64,000 bases of DNA, taken from assembly GCA_019925095.2 (NCBI GenBank), contig CM034401.1, forward strand, positions 18,818,338 to 18,882,337. Direction: 5' to 3'. Below are positions 26,401 to 36,331 of the stretch, piece after piece. Source of the DNA: Dendrolimus kikuchii (lineage: Eukaryota > Arthropoda > Insecta > Lepidoptera > Lasiocampidae). The notes under the pieces are model-generated. The model had not been told where the DNA came from. It did no database searches and was given only the letters and a program-made list of their open reading frames with translations. Every line of letters starts with the position of its first letter. The stretch's first letter is position 1. Both the position numbers and the translations under genes were made by a program.

Positions 26401-28350
26401 TAACATAGTTATGAATAAATAAGTTTATGAGTTTAAATCGAATGTGTTCGTGTACCGATTATTATAGTAGGGGTGCCTGAGATGCTAAATGTTTTTTTTT
26501 TTTATTGGCGGAGATCAGCAGACAGGCAGACGGCCCACTTGATGGAAAGCGGTTACCATCGCCTATGGACATTTGCAGCACCAAAGTTGCTACAAATGCG
26601 CTGCTGCTCTCTTAAGGGAGACTGGAACGTGGTTACTACTGCCGGAACACAACTCAAGGTTGTTATGGCGACATACTTTAGACCAGGGGTGGTAGCCATC
26701 CAGTCGGGCAAATGCCCTACCACCTGACCACTCCCAAATGTGGAGTTACTAGAGCGTCGCGGGGACCTTTTGGATTGTGAAGATTAGATGCTAAAAAGAA
26801 AAAAGGTTATATGATGTATGCCCTTTTACCGGAGCGTGTACAGGTTTTCATAAATGTAAAAAAAAAGGTCACACAGAAATACTCAAGCGCATCAGATATG
26901 GGATGTTAAGTAAATCCTAAAGGAACTCCTACTCAAAAGACGATACGACGATTCGGACACGACCAAATGTCATGGCGGATTTTTGAAAATGCAAAAAAAA
27001 CCTAACATTGAATTACTCGAGCGCGTCAGATTAATATACAGACGGTTCAGCTTGATGTCCTTGTCTTGCTGACCCATAATCTGACAATTATGTGGAGGAA
27101 TTTCCTTAATCTGATGGTTTGGAAAAAATTTGAAGAAAATATACCCCCACCCTATACGAAGGGTTCATATATGGTGGGGTTACTTATAAGGGTACAAGGT
27201 TTCCCCCTTTATGTTACTCTGCCACGCTCGAGTAAATCCCAAAATCCCCGCTTGGCCTCCCCTACTATTACTATTGTTCTTTTATCACTTACCCCATTCA
27301 AGCAGTTCTCTCCATACAGGAACGCCCTGACCGGAGTATCGTCCGTGATCCTTGGCAACGTAGGTTTCTCTGGCAAAGCCGCCGGTTTCGTAGTGTCAGA
27401 TGTATCTAATACTTCCTCTTCGTCAGTTAATGGGTGAAGTTCGAACTTAAGATGGGTCTCGCCATCCTAAAATAGTTATTTTACTGTGTCCCTTAATCTT
27501 TATCCAATAAAGATAGATAGATTTTGAAATGTGATGTCACGAAATGTAGGACCCCTCTCACCCCTTGTCACACTTCAGCCCCCCCCCCCTCCCCCTCCCT
27601 CAACATGTGACGTAATTTTTGGATAGCATCTTATACAAAAACAGTTGCTGCACAGTCTTAGGCTCCGCGCATAGGGGTCACCGGTGGCGTCCACGCGCCA
27701 CCGCGTGCCGCCACGCGCCCAAATGCCGATGACGCGTGGTCGTCACTGGCCACACGTGTGTAACGTCCCTACAAAATGTATGAAAAAGGGTGTGAATTAT
27801 CGCTGACCGCCGGCGTCTGTAGTCAGTGAGTCGTTTGGGCCCGACCTTATGCAGCTAATCTTTTTTTTTTAATTGCATGAGTTCAGCAAACAGGCAGACG
27901 GCTCATCTGATGGAAAGCGGTTACCGTCATCTATGGACATTTGTAACACCAAAGGTGCTACCAATGTGCTGACGGTCTCTAAACGGAGACGGCCACTAAT
28001 GCCGGAAAACAACTCAAGGTTGCTATGGCGGCATACTCTGGATCAGGGGTAGTAGCCATCCAGACGGGCAAATACCCTGGCTGTGGGTTCTGGCTACAAG
28101 ACCTTTTGAACCAGTCTTGATTGTTATTTAGAATTAATGAGATTAGCAGTCTGCTGGATTGCCAGCTTCGCAATTAAAATAAAACTATAGTATAGGTGAA
28201 AGTCGTTGTAGTGTAATGGGTAGCGCACGTGACCCAAACTCAAAAAGCACGGATTTGTATCCTGGCCGAAACGCATGCACCACTTAGGCAGTTTTCTGAC
28301 CTAATATGCATATGCATATATATATATATATATGCATATATATATATATA

Positions 28351-28395
<45 letters not shown>

Positions 28396-28404
28396 GTATA
28401 TATA

Positions 28405-28435
<31 letters not shown>

Positions 28436-31400
28436 GAAAAAGAGTTAGATATTTATATGTATGTTATTTATTCACTATTTTTATTGTCTTCCGTGATCAC
28501 GGCCACTGAAAAGTGCCCGAAAGGTCGGAATAATCAAAATCAAATAAATTACCACGCTCAAAACCGTTAAAACGTAGTTTCACTATTTTTATATTAAATT
28601 ATTACAATATACTGTTTTTTGCTAATATTAGAACGAAAAAAAAACAAAAATTGTTTACATGTTAGTTCAAAGAACCAAGTTTTTTTTAACTGAATTGAAA
28701 TGTCATTTTCGAAAATAAACTAACACTAACCAAAGTCATACTTACTCAACTGCTTTTCTTACGATCGAACAGGAAGCAAACACAATTCATAAAACCTATT
28801 CTCACCTTTTCACCTGTTAAGAATAATAATAGCCAAGAAATAAATATTAAACACAAAAAAACAAAAATAAAAAATATTACCTTATCGATTTTTTCAACTT
28901 TCAACACGGCAAGAACATCCTTAGGTTCCTTCTCCTGAATCAATAATGCCAACACAAAATGTTAATCAAGCAACTAAATACTACAAAAACTATTCAAATA
29001 AAGTTAGACAAACTCACAGAACTAAAATGTTAACTTAAAACACGACTTAAAAAAACTACTTTTGAGTTCTTAGCGGGATATTGAAATGTTTCTCTAAACC
29101 AATAAACAATCAGTGTTCTAGAATAATCCTTTGCGTATCCTAGCCAATTTCAAGTTTAAGACGAAACTTCAAGTACCTAAATAACAGAATTGCCAACAGT
29201 TGAAAACCGAAGTCATGTGAAGCCTTCAACATCCCAGTCCGAGCCAAATTAGTTGTAAACAATTGTTTATAATAGGATTCTTGTGGCAACTCAAAAAAAT
29301 GACATCACTAACGATTAACATTATGTAACACACAATTTTAAACTCATTAATCTAGAACTATTGTTCAATCATTTAAAAAAAAACCAGCACAACAAAACAT
29401 GTTCCCGCCAAAAACTTCTAAAACAATACCCATGCACAGGCCGACAAAAAAGTAGCAATGATAATTCACTCAATTTTATTTATTATGACCCTAAGATATT
29501 TTCTTAGATATACATATTTTCGGAGAGGCCTGCCCCAGTGCTGGGGTGGGCCCACGCCAGCCGGGGTCGCGAAAGAAAAGCTCACGCATATCCCGTGACC
29601 CCGGCTCATGGCGTCAGGTGGCACCAAGGGGTTTTAGTGGGTACTCCGGCTCCTCTAGCCGGCGAGTCCCACACTCCCCCGCCGAAATCATCCCGGCGGG
29701 GGGTCCGCAAATGGATTTCCCCTTGTAAAAAAAAAAGATATACATATTTTCGACAATACATATTTACTTGTACACATTGTAGTGGAACACTTACAAGCCA
29801 ATAGATGGCGCTGTATAATAATTGAGGTCGCAAAACGATTCCCGAAACGTACAAAGAATATATACAAATTTTCTACACTAACGGATGGCTCTAGGCCTGC
29901 GAGGAACAACAATAACCTCGCTGGCGAATCGTAGGGCTTTAAAAAAAAATCGGGGTACCTCCTTTAACATTACCATCTAAACGTCGATCTGCTTATGAGT
30001 ATTGTTCTCAAATATAGGTTAAAGTTACTTTATCATTTATATTTATCTACTACATACTTTTTTTAACTGGCATAATAAAATCTTTATGTACTTTTTAAGT
30101 ATTAAATTAGAGTTTAACTAAATCAATCACTATATGTACTAATAAGAACAACTTCATCTACAACACAATTAATTTTATCTATGTGAGAAACATAGAGCAG
30201 ACTCACATATTAGCTGTCTCCTTCATTTACATGATAAATACCTTTACATCATTTACCTTGGTCTTGGTATCTGGATTTCTCCTCAGTGTCGCAGATGGCA
30301 ATAATTATACATACTAAAACTAGATGGCGCTGTCTAATAATTAAAAGTGCTATTGTATGTAATACAGATCATATTATCCTTTTTGATATGTTTACAAAGG
30401 TCAGTTCATTAAACCAGTGCAAACAATGAGTAACCGTTTTATTTAGTAGTGCAACTTATAAATATATAGGACACTCAGTAGGCTTGTTCTTGCTCGGTCA
30501 CTGATCAAAGCAATCCGTACTAGTACAATTTGTCAGATATCCTAATTCAGTCTTTTAGTACATATAGTACAGTTTAGTACACTGATTGAATAAGAATTAT
30601 ATTTTGATTTTCCTTCACACTTTACAGGCTTAGGACTGTCATTCTAATCAATATTTTAGTGCATTTAGTACAGTTTAGTACACTGAATGAATAGTGAATT
30701 ATATTTTGATTTTCCTTCATACTTTGCAGGCTTAGGACTATCATTCTAATCAATACCCGTTTATTTTTTACATAAGTTATTTAGATATTAAAATATCTGT
30801 GATATTTTTTTCTTAATGCCTTATGTATATAAGATATCAAAATTTTATAGGTATTTGTCGGGTTATTTTAGAATCAGAATTGAACCATATTGTTGTTGCT
30901 CGTTCAGTCAGAGTCAGCCGCGTTCCGTGTTTGCTGTGCTACAGTTCGTAGTATAGTACCAGTGACAAAAAATATATAGCTAATTCACACTATTCTATAC
31001 GATCACGAAGGACGAAGTACTAAATGTACAATGTCCTAAAACGGAGAAGGAATAGTTCGTTCAATTCAGTGTTAGGAATTTATTCCATTTAGAACACAGT
31101 ACATGTACTACACAAGCCTAACACTCAGAATGGTCTGTTGTGTTCACTTAATCTTTACTGAAACTATTTTACAATTAACTAATATACAAACAACTTCCTG
31201 CTCCATGATCCATACTTTAAAACAAGCCTTGCAAAAAAGAAATACTCAAAAATAAATTAAAAATTAAACAAGAACATACTACTTACATTATTCATGAGCC
31301 GGATTGTTTGATGATGGAATTTCAAGCTGTCAGCTTCCATTTTAAGCAAGTTCCTCGGTTTTTTAGGTGCATCGCCTATTGGATGGCAATCTATCATGTT

Positions 31401-34400
31401 TTCTGTAACCTCTTTAGGTTTGAATTGTGGATGTTCACACAATAATGGTGATAGGATGATGATTTCATACTCGCAAGTTGAGGTTTCTTTAAATGAGTAC
31501 ACTTCATGTTTGCCATGACTATAGCATACATACAAAACGCGGGCAACGCGAGGTTTCCCGCTGAGATCGCAAACTGTGCCTGTAATGTATAAGAAACGCC
31601 GGTAGAAATGCAGACTGAACACAAAGTCAATAAAAAACAACATTTTTGAATATGAAGTTCTGGCAGCGTAATGGTAGCGCACGGGTTCGAAACTCAAAAG
31701 GCGCAGGTTCAAATCTTGGCAGGAACGTATGCGCCACCAGAGGCAGTTTTCCGTCCTAATGTGCATATTGTTACAATTACCATATGCTAACAACGGTGAA
31801 GGAAAACATCGTGATGAAACTTGCACATCGAGATAACCAAAGTGTCAAACACGTCAAGCCGCCTTGGACAAGCGTGGGGGATATACTGTCTATTCCCTAA
31901 TAGTTGGAAGCCCGTGCCTAGCAGTGGGCCGTTTAGAGGCTGCTATTATTATTATATTAGCAATGATAAAACCCTCTTATTCACTCTAATGCAAACTATA
32001 CAGTAGGTAGAAAAACAAACTAAATAAAAGTTACGTTTTAACGGTTTTAAGCGCGGTAATTTTATTTGATTTTGGTTTTTCCGACGTTTCGGCCACTTTT
32101 CAGTGGCCGTGATCACGGAAACGTCGGAAAAACCAAAATCAAATAAAATTACCGCGCTTAAAACCGTTAAAACGTAGTTTTATTATGTATACAAGTCGCG
32201 AAAACTTAAGAAAATATTAAATAAAAGTTGTAAAAAACAACAGTTTTTTTTTTATATTTGATCAATTAAAGTAATAGACTTATGACTAAAGTTTACAATG
32301 CGATGTAAAAACTACTTATAGGTGAACACAGTTTGCAATTTATTCACTGCTGTTATTTAAATAAAGAAAATAACAAAAATAGTAAGTAAACTAAGATATT
32401 GAAATTTGTTTGTCCCTCTGTCTATATCAAATTAATATCTTTTTGGGAAGAATAAATCTTTTTATAAAATGATTTTTGAGTCAAAGTAAATATCCGTAAA
32501 ATCACTGCTGCTATTGAGAATTCTACACATTCTAGAAATAAGGAATTTTATATAAAAATTAAACAATATAGGATTTTTTCTACAAAACCCTTTATGCTTT
32601 CAATATAATCTTTCTTTATGATATGTATATCTTTTCGGTTGCCAAAATGAACCATTATTTAGGATAGATTAGACTTGTAATTTTGAAGAGAGGAGGGTGA
32701 CCGTAATTAGTAAATAGGTTCAAATTTCAACTAGTGTCTATATTCTTAAAAATTATTCTCATAAAACTCATAAATACTTCACACTAACTAAATACAAAGA
32801 ATGTATCGGAGACCATATGTAAAAATAAAAGGAATAATGAAAATTAAAAATATGTAAAAGGTGAATTGGTAGACCCTTCATAAATTGTGGGTTCCTATAT
32901 CTTGAGTTTTGACATTACTTGTATGGAGCTTATATCAAATTTTAACCATAATTTCGATAGGATATAGGCACCAGCCAAAAGTAAACTTGACAATGTTTTG
33001 TAAATAGCAGATTTTTTCTAAATTAAAGACAAAGATAAGAAAAATAACGAAGGAAGTGGCAGGGGACGGGTATTTTGTGGCACAGAGTGTTTTGGGGCAA
33101 ACACCCAGAATAAAAGGCTGGCTGTAACTGGATTACACTTGCAAGAGTCGTGTTGGCCTGGGCAGTAAATCAAGTCTCATTTTATTATGTTTTGGCGCAT
33201 TATTTTATTGACATTGTAACACTTAAATCACAAAGGCAGTTCAGTTCAAACTGACTGTGTGGGGATAGTGTGTATTGTATGTTGCAGGGGATAAGAAAAT
33301 TAGGAAAAAAGGCAATTGGCAATAGATAGTATTGCAAAGAGTAATAGGCTCATAATGCTGTTAAATAGTGTAGAAAAGACAATTGGGTGTAGATTAAGGA
33401 GTTTGTACTAATCTTAGAAGCTGTTATTTGGCTGAAGTTAATGATCAGTATCATTTTTGAGACACATTCTATCCATTATTACTATTGAGCATCATGCCAT
33501 AAGAACTACTTACCATCATCCATAGCCATTTCCACATAAGGCAGAGTCATTCCCTCTACTTTGGTGGCCTTTGGAGTCTGTTTTGTTTCTTGTGCTACTT
33601 TTATATCTGCCTCAAGCTTAGCTTGTCTTTCTGTACTCCAATGCCCCAAAAAATACTCTTGTGTATTGACATGTTTACCTGAAAAATTATGATTCAAATA
33701 CTATTGTTCAAGTTGTGTTGTCATGAAAAACATTTTTTTAAGGTTGTGGGGTGCTGTAGCCTACCGACAATATGCTGGTCCAATTTGTGATGACATGTAT
33801 CAGAGGAATATCACCTAGATCCTTGCATCAGAAAACTAGAAGCTCCACCAAACTAGAGATCAGCCCTCTCCTGGCTTGGTTCAGATTGCACACAGGAACA
33901 GCACACAACACTAAATTCCACCTTAGAGCTTTACAAAGTCTAAGTATGGTAAAAGTTCTTGGCACGGCCAGAATTCACAATCAGTTTAAGTTGAAAAGAG
34001 TTGATAGAAAAAGACAAACTCATGGCGCAGTGTGTTCTTTGTCAAATGTTGAGTCGGAATAATGACTAAAATGGCTGCCTACACCCTGCTGCCTTAGCAG
34101 TTGCGTCATGCAAAGAGGGTGGACAGTAAAATTGATGATTGATTTATATATTTCGTGATGTGACATTTCATATAATACATTTAAGCTTTCAAAGTCGAAA
34201 TTTGAAGTATTAACATAAAACTTCAAAATATTTCCAACTCTATCTGTATGAGCAACCTGTTTAAATTATTAAAAATAATGTATTCTATCTCATTCTCACA
34301 CAGGGTTAGTCCTATAGATTTGTGTGTTTATCTCTTTTTAGTGTTGCTTGTTGCTCGTGTATATATAACACATAAAATATTATAGGTAACAACAAATTAC

Positions 34401-35890
34401 CTTCTCTCTCTTCATGGTACTGCCTGATATATCGTCCATGACATACCTCATAGCTCCAATAGCTCTCTAATCTGTATGAACATATTTTTTGAGCAAACAA
34501 TGGCTTTAAAAGATGAATTGGTGATGGACCATCATAGTCTTCTATTCTTATTGTTTCTTTGGTTTTCAGCTCAGGAATGTAACACTCATACTGTTCTTTG
34601 TTCGATGTTGTTACTTTAAGCTGTTCCTTATTCTAAAAAAGATAAAACCTTACTCTAAAAACCTTATTCTAAAAAGCAATTCACTAAAATTCAATCTCAT
34701 TAAAAGTATATATTGTATGGAAGTATGAATTTATTTATTTATTAACTTACAAACATCCCTATCATTAAGTTGTCACCAATATGGTATGGTACATATAAAC
34801 ATATTCAGTCATCATAACAAATAATGTAATATGCAGTTCTTGTGAATTCAGTCACAGTACAAGTAAAAATATCAATTTGTTGAGATATCTTGTTCAATGT
34901 TCAAGGCCTGTGTCATCGGTACCTTATTAAGTAAGTTGGTCCTACCTTATGGTACTACCAACAATGGTGGCTACATTTCATCACAAAATTTGTTGGAATG
35001 TTGAATTTGATTTCCACTAATACACCAAGTTAAACAATTTACCTCTTAACAATTTAAAGAAGTAGGAGACCAATGCAAACTTTCATCTGGATGCCAAATT
35101 ATGCCCAACCATGCCTAAGACAAACAATGTGGGGTATGGGATATAATTTCAATATGTGTGGACTTGCACATCAAATTCGAAGCAGGCTATTGTTATCAGA
35201 TGATATAATTTATGTTAAAAATAACATTTGTTAATTGACATAATATTATTTATTAGAAAATAACTATTCACTTTTCTTACAACCAGTTCCTATATCTTAT
35301 TATTCATTTCTCTTACCATCAGTTGAATTTTGACATTAATTTTGTAGTAAGAGCTTATGTATGGAGGTTAAGTCAAATGTTAACTAATAGTAAAGCAAAC
35401 GAATGGTTGGTAAGATATAGGTATGGCCCATTAATCTACTTATAGCTTCTCAAAACAATAAATAAAATACTAACCCTAGAGTACCATCTTTATAAGTTTC
35501 TTACAAGGCTAAATGTTAATCCCAATGAGTTAACATTGCCAGCCTTATGAAAACCTAATTGGACTGCTAATGGGAAGCCCAACGGTTATCGTACAATCTA
35601 TTGTATAATATAAAACACCAATCCTCTGATCACTAGACGATCAGTTATTTTACACAGGCTCAAGGAGCCAAGGGCCAGTGAAACAAGTCTTAGCTGCAAA
35701 CTTAGCTTTTAGCTACTATAAAAATTAAATAAGAATTACTTACTGTTTCATCGGTTAGATCTACAATATAATTTTCCCCTGGCCAGTTTATGCCGAATAG
35801 TATACTATCATCAAAGCCTTTAAAATCATGTTCTATACACAAAGTGTATCCCACAATGCATGATATCAAAACAATCACAAAGGATTTCAT
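23415..35890 (-). CDS. ERLEC1: Endoplasmic reticulum lectin 1 (erlectin), complete, eight exons
   Basis: Coding exons in order: 35744-35890, 34401-34632, 33514-33678, 31287-31579, 28881-28934, 27293-27466, 24824-24986, 23415-23740. All have AG/GT borders, phases agree, and the total is 1554 nt (517 aa; human ERLEC1 is close in length). Residues 1-18 are a signal peptide. MRH domain 1 spans about 66-234 and MRH 2 about 352-472. The four expected sugar-contact positions can be seen in both: Q120/R192/E213/Y219 and Q372/R432/E456/Y462. Motifs [16 protein letters not shown] and [14 protein letters not shown] are characteristic of erlectin. The family is luminal, binds N-glycans and works with the HRD1/SEL1L ER-associated degradation complex. 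There is no KDEL-type tail. The start is the ATG of the signal peptide, 441 bp from the divergent cni start. Confidence 0.95.
23793..24548 (-). mobile_element. LINE-ends short repeat split by a later insertion
   Basis: Its 3' part is 23793-23942 and its 5' part 24433-24548 (ending at the reverse complement of tttttatctgtgcaggaac). Together they match the uninterrupted copies. The break falls in the block ggtggtag.catcc. The element sits in ERLEC1 intron 7. Confidence 0.75.
23943..24424 (+). mobile_element. About 480-bp GC-rich retro-insert nested in a short repeat
   Basis: Flanked by aggggtcgtaggcatcc (left) and aggggtgataggcatcc (right), a 17-bp direct duplication with two mismatches. The plus-strand 3' end is A-rich (catcaaaaataaa), as expected for a retroposed sequence. 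It contains a run of at least 17 C near 24103-24120. I do not recognise the family and no clear coding frame is conserved. Confidence 0.5.
25295..25543 (+). mobile_element. LEP1-like Helitron
   Basis: It starts TCTTATACTAATATATAAAG and ends gcgggcagaagCTAG then T. The body holds the usual ctcaggaac.actggtctgat block. It lies in ERLEC1 intron 6. Confidence 0.6.
26004..26225 (+). mobile_element. LEP1 Helitron, well preserved
   Basis: It starts TCCTACTAATATTACAAACA, carries tttgttactctttcacg and aatatagcttacacatcag, and ends cgcagggcgcagCTAG then T/AT. This is the classic LEP1 layout. A relative in minus orientation lies at 62162-62366. Confidence 0.75.
26492..26732 (-). mobile_element. LINE-ends short repeat, 5'-truncated
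   Basis: The plus strand shows the poly-T tail, then cagacaggcagacggcccac and gctgctgctctcttaaggga, breaking off in the 5' module at ccctaccacctga. It lies in ERLEC1 intron 6. Confidence 0.8.
27525..27630 (+). mobile_element. Truncated copy of the TTA/ACGTCACA MITE family
   Basis: It matches the right end of the 4651-5217 element: gaaatgtgatgtcac, a poly-C stretch, then tgtgacgtaattt and a closing TTA. The left half is missing. Confidence 0.55.
27861..28093 (-). mobile_element. LINE-ends short repeat, 5'-truncated
   Basis: Poly-T, then aattgcatgagttcagca, both modules in order, and a break with a small deletion after gacgggcaaataccctgg. It lies in ERLEC1 intron 5. Confidence 0.8.
28203..28302 (+). 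mobile_element. tRNA-headed SINE, head fragment
   Basis: tgtagtgtaatgggtagcgc (A-box-like) and acggatttgtatcctggc (decayed B box) match the head of the SINE at 31657-31955. It is cut off by a microsatellite. Confidence 0.55.
28303..28435. repeat. (AT)n/(GT)n microsatellite
   Basis: About 100 bp of alternating AT with interspersed gcatat and gtatat, then about 12 GT units. Confidence 0.95.
28484..28580 (+). repeat. Single-arm copy of the palindrome family, with its spacer
   Basis: It contains ccgtgatcacggccactgaa (the spacer), then aatcaaaatcaaataaatta and aaaaccgttaaaacgtag (the right arm). The left arm is absent. Confidence 0.7.
29523..29736 (+). mobile_element. 214-bp 5'-truncated retrotransposon tail with 16-bp target duplication
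   Basis: gatatacatattttcg occurs exactly at 29507-29522 and 29737-29752. Between them is GC-rich sequence ending ggatttccccttgt plus ten or more A. It looks like the 3' UTR of an R1-type LINE, but no coding part remains to prove the family. It lies in ERLEC1 intron 4. Confidence 0.75.
30553..30755. repeat. 101-bp tandem duplication
   Basis: Two direct copies, 30553-30653 and 30654-30755, both running from ttttagt.cat.tagtacag to cattctaatcaata with about 10% difference. They lie in ERLEC1 intron 4. Confidence 0.85.
31657..31955 (+). mobile_element. tRNA-headed lepidopteran SINE
   Basis: The head tggcagcgtaatggtagcgc (A box) and aggttcaaatcttggc (B box) is followed by a body with gtgaaggaaaacatcgtgat and agcagtgggccgtttagagg, ending in (att)n. 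The body is a common lepidopteran repeat. It lies in ERLEC1 intron 3, just upstream of exon 4, and opposite to the gene. Confidence 0.75.
32032..32176. repeat. Perfect palindrome with 59-bp arms
   Basis: 32032-32090 is the exact reverse complement of 32118-32176. The 27-nt spacer itself folds: ggccact/agtggcc around tttc, followed by cgtgatcacg. Single-arm relatives lie at 1757-1815, 5423-5475, 18432-18490 and 28484-28580. It lies in ERLEC1 intron 3. Confidence 0.95.
32890..32985. mobile_element. Small palindromic MITE, deleted copy
   Basis: gttcctatatctt at one end and gatataggcacc at the other enclose ttttgacattacttgtatgg. Same family as 35285-35425 and 38215-38355. ERLEC1 intron 3. Confidence 0.5.
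35285..35425. mobile_element. Small palindromic MITE
   Basis: The left end agttcctatatcttattatt mirrors the right end gtaagatataggtatgg. The core is cagttgaattttgacatta. ERLEC1 intron 1. Confidence 0.55.
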
Positions 35891-36331
35891 TTTCTCAGGT
35901 TAAACAGCGATCATTATTTGATTTATTTGAATCTTAAGCAAAAGCTAAAGTAAAAAGGTACCACGAAAATCCTACGAAAGCAATACGAAAATTCAAACAA
36001 ATTCTAATTTTACTAAATAAAAAAGGTATATTTTAATCAAGCTGTACCTAGACAAAGTCGACTTTTCAATTGGATCGGTTAGCTTAACTTGACTAACATA
36101 TGTGTTGGTGATCTGTCATTTGTCAATATGCATTTTTTTAACAAGTCAAAGTAATCTGTTTATAGTAGGCAAAAGTGCCAAAGAAGCTGAAAATGAAATT
36201 AAAGTAGTTGCCAGGCCATAAAGTTGTTTTTCACTGCAACTGGCTGTCAAAGTCATATGTCAACATGTTGAACCTCAAATATTTCTCAATAAATTCTGTT
36301 TTCTAATTTTTTCAATGTAAATTTTGCCAAA
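35891..36331. promoter_or_regulatory. Shared divergent promoter region of ERLEC1 and cni
   Basis: Only 441 bp separate the two start codons, which point away from each other, so both 5' UTRs and core promoters must fit here. No convincing TATA box is seen on either side. The cni start context (gccaaaatgg) is a good Kozak match. No repeats were recognised inside. Confidence 0.7.

Noticed and set aside
27066..27437. 123-codon plus-strand frame
   Set aside because: Overlaps ERLEC1 exon 6 in antisense; no domain of its own.
31657..31730. Possible functional tRNA gene
   Set aside because: It has A- and B-box-like motifs but no cloverleaf with paired acceptor stem that I could draw, and it continues into a known SINE body.
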